Assembly: GCF_002929355.1 (NCBI RefSeq) | Contig: NZ_PJIR01000001.1 | Span: forward strand, 124,001 to 188,000 | Direction of reading: 5' to 3' | Length of the DNA stretch: 64,000 nucleotides | Origin: Arthrobacter sp. B0490 | Lineage (GTDB): Bacteria > Actinomycetota > Actinomycetes > Actinomycetales > Micrococcaceae | Shown: positions 17,431-27,848 of the stretch, one piece after another | Position numbering within the stretch: position 1 is the stretch's first letter | Layout: the number at the start of each line of letters is the position of its first letter | Notes under the pieces: model-generated | Database searches by the model: none | Told to the model about the DNA's origin: nothing | What the model saw: only the letters and a program-made list of their open reading frames with translations | Made by a program: the position numbers and the translations under genes

Positions 17431-19023
17431 TCAGTCCTGCAGGTCCACCTCGCGGGCCACGGTGGCCCCGATCTCGGCACGGATCGCGTCGAGGACCTCC
17501 TGCGGCACGGAGCTGTCCACGGTGAGCAGGGACAGCGCCTCGCCGCCCTCCTTGTTCCGCGCCACCTGCATGCCGGCGATGTTGATGTCCCGTTCCCCGA
17601 GGAGCCGGCCGAGCGTCCCGATCACGCCGGGGCGGTCCGTGTAGAGCAGCACCAGGAGGTGGTCGCTGATGGGGATCTCCAGGTCGTAGCCGTTGACGCC
17701 CACGAGCTTCTCCACCTGCTTCGGCCCCGTGAGGGTACCCGCGACGGAGATCTGCGTGCCGTCGGACAGCGCCCCGCGGAGCCGCAGCACGTTGCGGTAC
17801 TCCTCGGACTCCGGGGTGGTGACCAGCCGGGAGGTGATCCCGCGCTGCTGGGCGAGGACCGGCGCGTTGACGTAGGAGACCTGCTCCGAGACGACGTCCG
17901 TGAAGACACCCTTGAGCGCGGCGAGTTCCAGCGCCTTCACGTCGAGGGCCGCGATCTCGCCGGCCACCTCGATGTCGATCTGCGTGAGCGAGGCGTGGGT
18001 GAGCGCCGTGAAGATCCGGCCGAGCTTCTCCATGAGGGGGATGCCGGGGCGGACGGCGGGGTCGATGACGCCGCCGGCCACGTTGACGGCGTCGGGCACG
18101 AGTTCGCCGGCCAGGGCGAGCCGGACCGACTTCGCCACGGAGATGCCCGCCTTCTCCTGGGCCTCGGCCGTGGACGCCCCGAGGTGCGGGGTCACCACGA
18201 CACTGTCGTGGGCGAAGAACGGGAGGTCGGTGCTCGGTTCGGCCACGAAGACGTCGACACCGGCGCCGGCGATCTGTCCCTGCTCGAGGGCGGTCTGGAG
18301 GGCCTGCTCGTCGACCAGGCCGCCGCGCGCCACGTTGACCACGTAGGCGGTGTCCTTCATGAGCGCGAAGGCCTCTGCGCCGAGCATCCCGACGGTCTCG
18401 GGTGTCTTCGGCATGTGGATGGTCACGAAGTCCGACTCGCGCAGCAACTCGTCGAGGGAGACGAGCCGCACGTTGAGCTGGGCGGCCCGCGCGGAGGTGA
18501 CGTAGGGGTCGTACGCGAGGATCTGCGTGCCGAAGCCCTGCAGCCGCGCGGCGACGAGGGCGCCGATACGCCCGAGCCCGATGATGCCGATGTTCTTCTC
18601 GTACAGCTCCGTGCCCGAGTACTTCGAGCGTTTCCACTCCCCCGCCTTCAGGGCCGCGCTGGCCTGCGGGATGTTGCGTGCCAGGCTGAGGATGTGGCCG
18701 ACCGTCAGCTCGGCCGCGGAGATGATGTTCGACGTCGGCGCGTTCACGACCATGACGCCGGCGTGCGTGGCCGCCTTGATGTCGACGTTGTCGAGCCCCA
18801 CGCCGGCCCGCGCGATGACCTTGAGCCTCGGGGCGGCACGGATGGCCTCCTCGTCCATGCGGGTGGCCGAGCGCACCAGGACGGCGTCGACGTCCGCGAG
18901 GGCTGCGAGGAGCTGCGTGCGGTCGGCGCCGTCGGTGCTGCGGATCTCGAAATCGGGCCCGAGGGCGTCGACGGTGGCGGGTGAGAGTTCCTCGGCGAGG
19001 AGCACGACGGGCTTGGTGGTCAC
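17431..19023 (-). CDS. serA: D-3-phosphoglycerate dehydrogenase
   Basis: A 530-residue, NAD-dependent enzyme for the first step of serine synthesis. The catalytic and NAD-binding core covers about 1-320 (ARAGVGLDNVD, GIIGLGRIGALVAARLQGFG, VNVARGGLVDEQAL, TPHLGASTAEAQEKA). The ASB-type intervening domain and a C-terminal ACT domain follow (HLLVLLYTDRPGVIGTLGRLLG), the long type found in actinobacteria. The ACT domain usually mediates serine feedback. The start is GTG at 19023 with GAAGGA 8 nt upstream. It lies 142 bp after ilvC, separated by a large hairpin (19089-19154). Confidence 0.97.
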   Translation of the reverse strand: MTTKPVVLLAEELSPATVDALGPDFEIRSTDGADRTQLLAALADVDAVLVRSATRMDEEAIRAAPRLKVIARAGVGLDNVDIKAATHAGVMVVNAPTSNIISAAELTVGHILSLARNIPQASAALKAGEWKRSKYSGTELYEKNIGIIGLGRIGALVAARLQGFGTQILAYDPYVTSARAAQLNVRLVSLDELLRESDFVTIHMPKTPETVGMLGAEAFALMKDTAYVVNVARGGLVDEQALQTALEQGQIAGAGVDVFVAEPSTDLPFFAHDSVVVTPHLGASTAEAQEKAGISVAKSVRLALAGELVPDAVNVAGGVIDPAVRPGIPLMEKLGRIFTALTHASLTQIDIEVAGEIAALDVKALELAALKGVFTDVVSEQVSYVNAPVLAQQRGITSRLVTTPESEEYRNVLRLRGALSDGTQISVAGTLTGPKQVEKLVGVNGYDLEIPISDHLLVLLYTDRPGVIGTLGRLLGERDINIAGMQVARNKEGGEALSLLTVDSSVPQEVLDAIRAEIGATVAREVDLQD

Positions 19024-19088
19024 GGGGATTCCTTCGGAGACGGGAGGGGCGGGATCGGGGGACGGTCCGGGGAGGGCCGGACACACGT

Positions 19089-19154
19089 CCGGCAGGGCGC
19101 TCCGCTCATGCGCTCGTCGTCGAGCGCCGGGCACATGAGGGAGCGCCCTGCCGG
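19089..19154 (-). terminator. Large compound hairpin between ilvC and serA
   Basis: A 15-bp perfect inverted repeat (CCGGCAGGGCGCTCC at 19089-19103 with 19140-19154) continues past a single bulged G into CTCATG/CATGAG, giving about 21 pairs. A second small stem (CGCTCG/CGAGCG) lies in the loop. It begins 12 nt after the ilvC stop codon. It lacks a T-run, so it may be a partial terminator, an mRNA-stabilising 3' structure for ilvBNC, or a processing site that sets the ilvC to serA ratio. Confidence 0.6.
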
Positions 19155-19165
19155 GAGGGGTGGTG

Positions 19166-20239
<1,074 letters not shown>

Positions 20240-20752
20240 TCAGGCGCTGCGGAGGGCGCGGTCGCTCATCGACTTCGCGCCGCGTCCGATGGCGAGGGTG
20301 CCGGACTGGACGATCTCGCGGATGCCGAACGGCTCGAGGACGGACTGGAGCGCCGAGAGCTTCTCGGGGGTGCCCGTCGCCTCGATGATCAGCGAGTCGA
20401 TCGCCACGTCCACGACGGACGCGCGGAACAGGTCCGCGGCCTGGGTGACCTGGAGGCGCGTGGCGGCGTCGGCCCGCACCTTGATCAGGACGTGGTCGCG
20501 CTGCACCGACTGCTCGGTGGTCAGTTCGACGATCTTGAGGACGTTGATGAGCTTGTTCAGCTGCTTGGTGACCTGCTCGAGAAGATCGCCCTCGGCCTCG
20601 ACGACGACGGTGATGCGGGACATGCCGGCGATCTCCGTCGGTCCCACCGCCAGCGAGTTGATGTTGAACGCGCGGCGGGCGAAGAGGCTGGCCACGCGCG
20701 TCAGCACGCCGGGGACGTCCTCGACGAGCACGGAGAGTGTGTGTCGTGCCAT
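20240..20752 (-). CDS. ilvN: Acetolactate synthase regulatory (small) subunit
   Basis: A 170-residue regulatory partner of IlvB that confers valine feedback and raises activity. The N-terminal ACT domain (HTLSVLVEDVPGVLTRVASLFARR, then INSLAVGPTE) is followed by the family's C-terminal domain (GTPEKLSALQSVLEPFGIREIVQSG). It starts 2 bp after the ilvB stop codon, consistent with translational coupling and equal supply of both subunits. Confidence 0.98.
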   Translation of the reverse strand: MARHTLSVLVEDVPGVLTRVASLFARRAFNINSLAVGPTEIAGMSRITVVVEAEGDLLEQVTKQLNKLINVLKIVELTTEQSVQRDHVLIKVRADAATRLQVTQAADLFRASVVDVAIDSLIIEATGTPEKLSALQSVLEPFGIREIVQSGTLAIGRGAKSMSDRALRSA

Positions 20753-20754
20753 GG

Positions 20755-22641
20755 TCAGTCCTCCTGCTCCCAGGTCGGGGTCATGTTCCGGGCGATCTGG
20801 ATGAGGTCGTTGCTGACGCCCGAGGGCACCATCGGCCACACCATGGAGTCCCGGCTCACGACGAAGTCGATGACCACGGGGCGGTCGTTGATGGCCAGCG
20901 CCTGCTGGATGGTCGCATCGATGTCCTCGTCGCGCTCGCAGCGCAGGCCCACGCAGCCGTAGGCGTCGGCGAGCTTCACGAAGTCCGGCACGCGGACGGT
21001 GTCGTGCCCGGTGTTGAGGTCGGTGTTCGAGTAGCGGCCCTCGTAGAACAGGGTCTGCCACTGCCGCACCATCCCCAGCGACGAGTTGTTGATGACGGCG
21101 ACCTTGATGGGGATGTTGTTGATCACGCAGGTGGCGAGTTCCTGGTTGGTCATCTGGAAGCAGCCGTCGCCGTCGATCGCCCACACCACGCGGTCGGGGT
21201 TGCCGACCTTGGCGCCCATCGCGGCGGGCACCGAGTAGCCCATGGTGCCGAGGCCGCCGGAGTTCAGCCAGGCGTGCGGGCGTTCGTACCGGATGAACTG
21301 CGCGGCCCACATCTGGTGCTGCCCCACGCCGGAGACGAAGACGCCCTCGGGGCCCGTGAGCTCGCCGATGCGCTTGATGACCTGCTGCGGCGCGGAGAGG
21401 CCGTCGTCGGGCTGGGTGAAGCCCACGGGGTAGGTCTCGCGCAGGTGGTCGATGGTCCTCCACCAGGCCGAGATGTCGGGGCGGGCCTGCGCCTCGAAGG
21501 TGTCCCGCACCGCGGTGGTGAGCTCGGGGATGATCTCCTTGACGGAGCCGACGATGGGGACGTCCGCCGTGCGGTTCTTCGAGATCTCGGCGGGGTCGAT
21601 GTCCGCGTGGATGACCTTGGCGTTGGGCGCGAAGCTGGACAGCACGCCGGTGACGCGGTCGTCGAAGCGGGCGCCGAGCGTGATGAGGAGGTCGGCCTGC
21701 TGCAGCGCCGTCACGGCGGACACGGATCCGTGCATGCCGGGCATGCCCACGTGCTGCTGGTGGGAGTCGGGGAAGACGCCGCGGGCCATGAGGGTGGTGA
21801 CCACGGGGGCCCCGACCAGTTCCGCCAGCTCCTTCAGCTCCGCCGACGCGTGACCCTTGACGACGCCGCCGCCCACGTAGAAGACGGGCCGCTGGGAGGC
21901 GCCGATGAGGCGCGCGGCCTCGCGCACCTGCTTGGCGTGCCCCCGCACCACGGGCCGGTAGCCGGGGATGTCGACCTTCGGCGGCCAGGAGAACGTCATG
22001 CTGGCCTGCTGGGCGTCCTTGGCGACGTCCACCAGGACCGGGCCGGGGCGTCCCGTGGTCGCGATGTGGAACGCCTCGGCGAGGACGCGCGGGATGTCCT
22101 GCGCGTCGGTGACGAGGTAGGAGTGCTTCGTGATCGGCATGGTGATGCCGACGATGTCCGCCTCCTGGAAGGCGTCCGAGCCGATGAACGCGCTGGACAC
22201 CTGACCGGTGATCGCGACCATGGGCACGGAGTCCATGTGGGCGTCGGCGATGGCGGTCACGAGGTTCGTGGCTCCGGGCCCCGACGTCGCGATGCACACG
22301 CCGGGCCGGCCGGTGACCATCGCGTACCCCTGGGCGGCGTGGCCGGCGCCCTGCTCGTGCCGCACGAGGATGTGGCGGAGCTTCGTGGATGCGAGCAGCG
22401 GGTCGTAGGTGGGGAGGATCGCCCCGCCGGGGAGCCCGAAGACGTCGTCGACGCCGAGCTCCTCGAGGGACCGGACGATCGCCGCGGACCCGAGCATGCG
22501 GGTGGGCGCGACGACGTTGTTGGGGCCACGGACGGCGCTCGCCGGGGTGTCCCGGGCGGGTGCGGTGTCACGAGCGGGTGCTGCGGGAGGTGCTGGCCTT
22601 GCTGCCAACAGCGCGGGGCTGATGGGCGATCCCTTGGACAT
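20755..22641 (-). CDS. ilvB: Acetolactate synthase catalytic (large) subunit
   Basis: A 628-residue ThDP-dependent enzyme that condenses pyruvate with pyruvate or 2-oxobutyrate, the first common step of BCAA synthesis. The catalytic glutamate lies in [17 protein letters not shown], the FAD-binding middle domain contains [12 protein letters not shown], and the ThDP motif runs from DGDGCFQM to INN. A 40-residue Ala/Pro-rich N-terminal tail precedes the conserved core. I chose the ATG at 22641 because AAAGGAAG lies upstream; an in-frame ATG at 22734 would run into the attenuator. Expression is probably controlled by the upstream leader peptide and terminator (22733-22851). Confidence 0.97.
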   Translation of the reverse strand: MSKGSPISPALLAARPAPPAAPARDTAPARDTPASAVRGPNNVVAPTRMLGSAAIVRSLEELGVDDVFGLPGGAILPTYDPLLASTKLRHILVRHEQGAGHAAQGYAMVTGRPGVCIATSGPGATNLVTAIADAHMDSVPMVAITGQVSSAFIGSDAFQEADIVGITMPITKHSYLVTDAQDIPRVLAEAFHIATTGRPGPVLVDVAKDAQQASMTFSWPPKVDIPGYRPVVRGHAKQVREAARLIGASQRPVFYVGGGVVKGHASAELKELAELVGAPVVTTLMARGVFPDSHQQHVGMPGMHGSVSAVTALQQADLLITLGARFDDRVTGVLSSFAPNAKVIHADIDPAEISKNRTADVPIVGSVKEIIPELTTAVRDTFEAQARPDISAWWRTIDHLRETYPVGFTQPDDGLSAPQQVIKRIGELTGPEGVFVSGVGQHQMWAAQFIRYERPHAWLNSGGLGTMGYSVPAAMGAKVGNPDRVVWAIDGDGCFQMTNQELATCVINNIPIKVAVINNSSLGMVRQWQTLFYEGRYSNTDLNTGHDTVRVPDFVKLADAYGCVGLRCERDEDIDATIQQALAINDRPVVIDFVVSRDSMVWPMVPSGVSNDLIQIARNMTPTWEQED

Positions 22642-22732
22642 CTGACAACTTCCTTTGGAACGTACGCTGCACTGCTGCAGGTTGAACTGCGGACTTCCCT
22701 GCGCTGCTTCCCTGCCGACAGGTCGTGTCAAC

Positions 22733-22770
22733 AAAAAAACCCCTCGGCCTTGTCGGGCTCTGCGAGGGGT
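22733..22770 (-). terminator. Attenuator terminator in the ilvB leader
   Basis: On the minus strand, ACCCCTCG (22763-22770 side) pairs with CGAGGGGT (22739-22746 side), followed directly by seven Ts (22733-22739). This is a textbook Rho-independent terminator lying between the leader peptide and ilvB, with no gene of its own to end. It is 34 nt after the leader-peptide stop codon, the spacing expected for transcription attenuation. Confidence 0.88.
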
Positions 22771-22803
22771 TGCGCGTGACTGCAGTCGTCGGGTGGACGG
22801 GCT

Positions 22804-22851
22804 TCAGGCCACGCGCTGTATAAGGACGACGACTACGGGTTCGAGCTGCAT
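22804..22851 (-). CDS. ilvB leader peptide (BCAA attenuation)
   Basis: A 15-residue open frame, MQLEPVVVVLIQRVA, with four valines, a leucine and an isoleucine in a row. Such a run of the operon's own end products is the hallmark of ribosome-mediated attenuation: stalling when charged tRNA-Val, -Leu or -Ile is scarce would favour an antiterminator over the terminator at 22733-22770. Attenuation of ilvB is established in Corynebacterium glutamicum and other bacteria; the assignment here rests on the sequence alone. There is no ribosome site, and the start lies 6 nt after a GAAACT -10 candidate, so the leader may itself be leaderless. Confidence 0.85.
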   Translation of the reverse strand: MQLEPVVVVLIQRVA

Positions 22852-22857
22852 ACCTGT

Positions 22858-22887
22858 AGTTTCCACGCCCCCGCGAAAGGGTGTCAA
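22858..22887 (-). promoter_or_regulatory. ilvB operon promoter
   Basis: A consensus TTGACA -35 box (22882-22887, minus strand) is followed after 18 bp by GAAACT (22858-22863) as a weak -10 box. Transcription would begin at about the first base of the leader-peptide ATG. The -35 match is strong and the -10 match is poor, which suggests help from an activator. Confidence 0.6.
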
Positions 22888-22912
22888 CCGCCCCTCGAGC
22901 GATCTCACATCG

Positions 22913-22937
22913 TGGACATGACGTCCAGTTAGTGGAC
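22913..22937. promoter_or_regulatory. Three 10-bp-phased half-sites upstream of the ilvB promoter
   Basis: TGGAC (22913-22917), GTCCA (22923-22927) and TGGAC (22933-22937) recur every 10 bp. The first two form an inverted repeat around a 5-bp centre. The array ends 26 bp upstream of the -35 box, a normal position for an activator or an Lrp/LysR-type regulator. The binding protein is not identified. Confidence 0.45.
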
Positions 22938-22995
22938 ATTAACCCGATGCTCCCCGCGCCGGGACGGGAGGAGCTCCCGTCCCGGCTGATCCTGC

Positions 22996-24699
22996 CTAGC
23001 CCGTGTACGCGCCCATGGACGCGGAGTGCACGAGCTTCGCGTATTTCGCCAGGACGCCCTTCGTGTAGCGGGCCGGGAGAGGCTCCCAGCCGACCCTGCG
23101 CTGCTCGAGCTCCGCCTCGTCGACGAGGAGGTCGAAGCTCTTCGCCGCGATGTCGACGCGGATGCGGTCGCCGTCGCGCACGAAGGCGATGGGACCACCG
23201 TCGACCGCCTCGGGCGCCACGTGCCCGATGCAAAGCCCCGTGGTGCCGCCGGAGAAACGCCCGTCGGTGAGCAGGAGCACGTCCTTGCCGAGTCCGGCGC
23301 CCTTGATGGCTCCGGTGATGGCGAGCATCTCGCGCATGCCGGGGCCGCCCTTGGGGCCTTCGTAGCGGATCACGAGGACGTCGCCGGCCCGGATCTCGCC
23401 GGCGTCGAGCGCATCGAGGGCGCCCTGCTCACGCTCGAACACGCGGGCCGTGCCCTCGAAGACGTCGGCGTCGAAGCCGGCGCTCTTCACGACGGCGCCC
23501 TCCGGAGCGAGCGAGCCGTGCAGGATGGTGATGCCACCGGTCTTGTGAAGCGGGTTGTCGAGCGCACGGAGGATCTTGCCGTCGAGGTCCGGCGGGTCGA
23601 TCTCCGCGAGGTTCTCCGCGAGGGTCTTGCCGGTCACCGTGAGGCAGTCACCATGCAGCAGGCCTGCGTCCAGCAGCGCCTTCATGATGACCGGCACGCC
23701 GCCCACCTTGTCCACGTCGAACATGACGTAGCGGCCGAAGGGCTTGAGGTCGCCGAGGTGCGGGATCCGGTCGCCGATGCGCGTGAAGTCGTCGAGCGTG
23801 AGCTCCACCTCGGCCTCGCGGGCGATGGCTAGGAGGTGGAGGACGGCATTGGTCGAGCCCCCGAACGCCATGGTGACCGCGATGGCGTTCTCGAACGCCT
23901 TCTTCGTCATGATGTCGCGGGCCGTGATACCGAGGCGCAGCAGGTTCACGACCGCCTCGCCGGACTTCCGCGCGTACATGTCGCGGCGTCGGTCGACCGA
24001 GGGGGGAGCTGCCGAGCCGGGCAGGGACATCCCGAGGGCCTCGCCGATGCACGCCATCGTGTTCGCCGTGTACATGCCGCCGCAGGCACCCTCACCGGGG
24101 CAGACGGCGCGTTCGATGCTGTCGAGGTCCTTCAGGCTCATCTTCCCGGCGGCGCAGGCGCCGACCGCCTCGAAGGCGTCGATGAGGGTGACCTCCTTCT
24201 CGGTGCCGTCCTCGAGCTTCGCGAACCCCGGCATGATCGTTCCCGCGTACAGGAACACGGAGGCGAGGTCGAGGCGGGCCGCCGCCATGAGCATGCCCGG
24301 AAGGGACTTGTCGCAGCCGGCGAGGAGCACGGAACCGTCGATGCGTTCGGCCTGCATCACCGTCTCCACCGAATCCGCGATGACCTCACGGGAGACGAGC
24401 GAGAAGTGCATCCCCTCATGGCCCATCGAGATGCCGTCCGACACGGAGATCGTGCCGAACTGCATGGGGAACCCTCCCCCGTCATGCACGCCCTCCTTGG
24501 CTCCCTGCGCCAGGCGGTTGAGGGACAGGTTGCAGGGGGTGATCTCGTTCCAGGAGCTCGCGACGCCGATCTGGGGTTTGGCGAAGTCGTCGTCGCCCAT
24601 GCCGACGGCACGCAACATCCCGCGGGACGGTGCCGCATGGATGCCGTCCGTGACGACGCGGCTTCTGGGCTTGATGTCTGGAGTTGTTTCCACGGTCAT
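22996..24699 (-). CDS. ilvD: Dihydroxy-acid dehydratase
   Basis: A 567-residue Fe-S enzyme that dehydrates 2,3-dihydroxy-isovalerate and the isoleucine homologue. Cluster and metal-binding blocks are visible: [19 protein letters not shown] and [17 protein letters not shown]; the C-terminal [20 protein letters not shown] is the second family signature. The length is typical of the type closest to plant and actinobacterial enzymes. The ATG lies 6 nt after TAGACT (24706-24711), with no ribosome site, so the mRNA is probably leaderless. ilvD lies upstream of the ilvB promoter region and is probably transcribed separately. Confidence 0.97.
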   Translation of the reverse strand: MTVETTPDIKPRSRVVTDGIHAAPSRGMLRAVGMGDDDFAKPQIGVASSWNEITPCNLSLNRLAQGAKEGVHDGGGFPMQFGTISVSDGISMGHEGMHFSLVSREVIADSVETVMQAERIDGSVLLAGCDKSLPGMLMAAARLDLASVFLYAGTIMPGFAKLEDGTEKEVTLIDAFEAVGACAAGKMSLKDLDSIERAVCPGEGACGGMYTANTMACIGEALGMSLPGSAAPPSVDRRRDMYARKSGEAVVNLLRLGITARDIMTKKAFENAIAVTMAFGGSTNAVLHLLAIAREAEVELTLDDFTRIGDRIPHLGDLKPFGRYVMFDVDKVGGVPVIMKALLDAGLLHGDCLTVTGKTLAENLAEIDPPDLDGKILRALDNPLHKTGGITILHGSLAPEGAVVKSAGFDADVFEGTARVFEREQGALDALDAGEIRAGDVLVIRYEGPKGGPGMREMLAITGAIKGAGLGKDVLLLTDGRFSGGTTGLCIGHVAPEAVDGGPIAFVRDGDRIRVDIAAKSFDLLVDEAELEQRRVGWEPLPARYTKGVLAKYAKLVHSASMGAYTG

Positions 24700-24937
24700 G
24701 CCTGAAGTCTAGGCCCGGGTAACAGGACGGTTTCGCCATGTGACCCGCCTGTTACAGGCAGGTACGCGCCCGGCCGGCGGGGAGCCGGGGCGTCGGAGCG
24801 GTCCTCGTGCGGGAGGGCCGCCCTCCGGTACAGTGTGGGTCTCGCGGGCGATTCCTCAGGCCCGCCGGCGGCGCGCACCGCGGGCGGGAGAACCCCCGGG
24901 CACCCGGGCCGACGGCCCCCTACCGCAACGGCGTGAT

Positions 24938-25405
24938 ATGACCCCCGATGAGCCGCACGACTCCAGCAGGCCGCTCGACGGCGGCCAGGGGCTGAAGAAC
25001 GCCCTGCGCCGCGTCTTCGACGCGCAGATCCCGAACTACGGCGACTACAACCTGGTGTTCGCGGCGCGGCACGCACGCGAGGTCCGCGCCGCCGCCCCGG
25101 GCACGGCCTACGTGGTGGGCTACCGCTGGAAGCCCGCCGAACTCATGATCGCGCCGGTGGACCTCGCGGGGATCACGGGTGCGGGGGTACCGGTCGAGGT
25201 CAACATGACGAACCTCGCGCATGCGCTGCAGTGGGACGAGGACGGCAGCTACGAGGTGGGCACCAGCACCGGGCGGGTCTTCCGCTTCGCGGTCACCGCC
25301 GATCCCGTGCTCGACATCGGTCCGGGGACGCCGCTGCGGCTCGGGCAGGAGGAGGACGCCGAGGACTTCACGTCCTTCATGGATGCGTTCATCGCCATGT
25401 CCTGA
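24938..25405 (+). CDS. Conserved hypothetical protein
   Basis: A 155-residue soluble protein of alternating beta strands and helices (DYNLVFAARHAREVR, TAYVVGYRWKPAELMIAPVDLAGIT, TSTGRVFRFAVTADPVLDIGPG) with an acidic C-terminus (EEDAEDFTSFMDAFIAMS). I do not recognise a family or any catalytic motif. The ATG at 24938 lacks a good ribosome site, so the true start may differ. TACAGT at about 24829 could be a -10 box and would leave a leader of roughly 100 nt. It is flanked by ilvD (divergent) and a 2-hydroxyacid dehydrogenase (convergent). Function unknown. Confidence 0.72.
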   Translation: MTPDEPHDSSRPLDGGQGLKNALRRVFDAQIPNYGDYNLVFAARHAREVRAAAPGTAYVVGYRWKPAELMIAPVDLAGITGAGVPVEVNMTNLAHALQWDEDGSYEVGTSTGRVFRFAVTADPVLDIGPGTPLRLGQEEDAEDFTSFMDAFIAMS

Positions 25406-25480
25406 CCCCGGACCTGCCGCCCGGACCGGGACCGGTCGTCGGGCCTCGCCGGTCGGGGCCGGGAGCCGCCCGGTGCGCGG

Positions 25481-26452
25481 CTACGCCCAGGGACCGCGCC
25501 GCACGAGGTTGGCGGGCTCCTCGCCGTTGCCCATCCGCTCGATCTGGCGCCGGAGCAGCGCGAGGATCCGGGGCGGGAACGCACCCGTGTTGCCTCCGAC
25601 GTGCGGCGTGATGAGGACGCCGGGAGCTCCCCAGAGCGGATGGTCCGCGGGCAGCGGCTCCGGATCGACGACGTCGAGCGCCGCCCTCAGCCTCCCTGCC
25701 AGGACCTCCCGGGTGAGCGCGTCGGTGTCGACGACGGCCCCGCGGGCCACGTTCACGACGAGCGCGCCGTCGGGCAGCGCGGCGAGCACGTCACGACCGA
25801 TGAGTCCCCGCGTCGCGTCCGTGAGCGGCGTGATCACGATGACGACGTCGTGGCGTGGCGCGAGCTCCACGAGCTCGCTGCTCCCGTGGATGTGCCCCAG
25901 GTCGTCGTCGCGCGCCGAGCTCCCGACCCTCGTCACCTCCGCCTCGAACGTCGCCAGGCGCTTGCGGATCTCCTCCCCGATGCCGCCGACGCCGACGAGC
26001 AGCACGCGGCGGTCTGCGAGGCCCGGGTAGCGGGCACTGAGCCAGCGACCCTCGGCCTGCTGCCGGACGGCGTCGTCGATGCCCCGCAGGGACGCCAGCG
26101 CGAGGCCGACGGCGAGTTCGGCGGTCGCCGCGGCATGGACGCCCGCGGCGGTGGCGATGGCGACGTCGGGACCCACGAGGTCCGCGACGCCGTCGTAGCC
26201 GGTGGACTGGGTCTGCACGAGGCGCAGGTTCGGGGCGGCGTCCAGCGCCCCGCCGAGGTGGGCGCGGCCCGTGTAGGGCAGGACGGCGGCGTCGAGCGTC
26301 GCCGGGTCGAAGCCCTCGGGCGGGGTCGCGAAGTCCCAGAGGACCACCTCGACCGCCGGGGAGGCGTCGGCGAGAGCATCGCGCAGGTCGGCGGACGGCA
26401 CGCTCAGGGTGCGGACGGTCCGGGTGTCGGAGGCTGCGGCGGGATTCGTCAT
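25481..26452 (-). CDS. D-isomer-specific 2-hydroxyacid dehydrogenase family protein
   Basis: A 323-residue NAD(P)-dependent oxidoreductase that reduces 2-oxo acids or oxidises D-2-hydroxy acids. The Rossmann motif is LLVGVGGIGEEIRKRL, and VNVARGAVVDTDALTREV and TPHVGGNTGAFPPR carry the conserved arginine-glutamate and histidine regions. The length is as usual for single-domain members; there is no ACT domain, unlike serA in this window. The ATG at 26452 lies 6 nt after TAGGCT (26459-26464), consistent with a leaderless mRNA. It is divergent from the PQQ-type dehydrogenase. Substrate unknown. Confidence 0.92.
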   Translation of the reverse strand: MTNPAAASDTRTVRTLSVPSADLRDALADASPAVEVVLWDFATPPEGFDPATLDAAVLPYTGRAHLGGALDAAPNLRLVQTQSTGYDGVADLVGPDVAIATAAGVHAAATAELAVGLALASLRGIDDAVRQQAEGRWLSARYPGLADRRVLLVGVGGIGEEIRKRLATFEAEVTRVGSSARDDDLGHIHGSSELVELAPRHDVVIVITPLTDATRGLIGRDVLAALPDGALVVNVARGAVVDTDALTREVLAGRLRAALDVVDPEPLPADHPLWGAPGVLITPHVGGNTGAFPPRILALLRRQIERMGNGEEPANLVRRGPWA

Positions 26453-26560
26453 GGCGCCAGCCTAGAGGGACCGGCGCGGCGCCGCCCTCCCGCCCCGGCG
26501 CCTTCCCGCTGCACATCGGAAGGGGTGGACACCTCCGGGGCCCCGCCCTAGGGTCGGACC

Positions 26561-27700
26561 ATGGCAGCCGCCCGGCAGCGACCCGCCCGCCTCCTCACCC
26601 GAATCCTTCCGGCCGCCGGAATCCTCCTGGGGCTGGCCGGCTGCTCCGTCGCGTCCCCCGAACCCGACCCCCTCTACGCCGGCGCGTCCGCGACTCCCCC
26701 GGCATCCCCCGGCTCCGCTGCTCCCCCGGCAGCCCCGGCGGCGCTTCCCGGCCTCGAATATGGAGGCGATGCCGCGACCGGGCTCGGCCTCCCCTGGTCG
26801 GTGGTGGTGCTCGACGGCGGTGGCCTCGTCGTCTCCGAGCGCGAGACCGGCGAGATCAAGCGCGTCAGCGGCACCGCCACCGAGGTGATCGGCAGCATCC
26901 CGGAGGCGGCGGCCGCGTCGGGCGAGGGCGGCCTGCTCGGCCTCGCCGTGGGTGCGGGACCGGAACCCGATGCGCTCTACGCCTACTACACCTCGGCCAC
27001 GGACAACCGCGTGGTGCGAATGCCCTGGACCGACGGCCGGCTCGGCGCCCCGGAACCGATCCTGACCGGCATCCCGAAGGCGGACATCCACAACGGCGGG
27101 CGGCTCGCCGTCGGGCCGGACGGCCACCTCTACATCGGCACCGGCGACGCCGGCACCCGGGACGATGCGCAGGACCCGGACGGCCTCGGCGGGAAGATCC
27201 TGCGGATCACGCCCGACGGCGGGATCCCCGACGACAACCCGACGCCCGGCTCCCCCGTCTACAGCCTCGGACACCGCAACGTGCAGGGGCTCGCCTGGGA
27301 CTCGGCGGGCAGGCTCTGGGCGTCGGAGTTCGGCCCGGAGGTGGACGACGAACTGAACCTCGTGACACCCGGTGGGAACTACGGCTGGCCGGAGGTCACC
27401 GGGGCGCCCGGTGATGCGCGGTACATCGACGCCCAGGTGGTGTGGCCGTCCACGGCGGCATCCTCGCCGAGCGGCATGGCGATCCTGGCCGACGTCGCCT
27501 ACATCGGCGGTCTGCGGGGGCAGCGCCTGTGGCAGGTCCCGCTCCGCGACGGCACAGCGGGTGAACCGGTCAGCCACTTCGACGGGGAGTACGGGCGGCT
27601 GCGGGACGTCACGGCCGGCACGGACGGATCCCTGCTCGTGGCGACCAACGAGTCCGGTGATGCCAGGATCCTGCGCATCGGACTGGACGCGGCCCGTTGA
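26561..27700 (+). CDS. PQQ-dependent sugar dehydrogenase-like lipoprotein
   Basis: A 379-residue exported lipoprotein of the glucose/sorbosone dehydrogenase (six-bladed propeller) family. The N-terminus has a basic start and a hydrophobic stretch ending in lipobox LAGC, so it should be anchored on the outer face of the membrane. A Pro/Ala-rich linker precedes the propeller (GLGLPWSVVVLDGGGLVVSE onward). Family blocks include GEGGLLGLAV, DIHNGGRLAVGPDGHLYIGTGDAG and YSLGHRNVQGLAWD; H residues in these blocks line the PQQ pocket in characterised members. The ATG lies 6 nt after TAGGGT (26549-26554). Whether this bacterium makes PQQ cannot be told from the window. Confidence 0.9.
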   Translation: MAAARQRPARLLTRILPAAGILLGLAGCSVASPEPDPLYAGASATPPASPGSAAPPAAPAALPGLEYGGDAATGLGLPWSVVVLDGGGLVVSERETGEIKRVSGTATEVIGSIPEAAAASGEGGLLGLAVGAGPEPDALYAYYTSATDNRVVRMPWTDGRLGAPEPILTGIPKADIHNGGRLAVGPDGHLYIGTGDAGTRDDAQDPDGLGGKILRITPDGGIPDDNPTPGSPVYSLGHRNVQGLAWDSAGRLWASEFGPEVDDELNLVTPGGNYGWPEVTGAPGDARYIDAQVVWPSTAASSPSGMAILADVAYIGGLRGQRLWQVPLRDGTAGEPVSHFDGEYGRLRDVTAGTDGSLLVATNESGDARILRIGLDAAR

Positions 27701-27848
27701 GCGCGCAGCGGGCACGGGTGGCCCGGCGCCGAGGACCGTCCACGAGGACGGGCCCGGAGGCCGGTTTCATGTTTCGGCCGAACTGCTGGTAGAGTTTCAT
27801 GCTGTTGCGGATGACCGGACCGAGCGAAATCGGGAAGGAAAACGCCAC

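Noticed and set aside
15221..17644. 807-codon plus-strand frame across metG and the formamidase gene
   Set aside because: It is antisense to two well-recognised genes and has no domain-like sequence.
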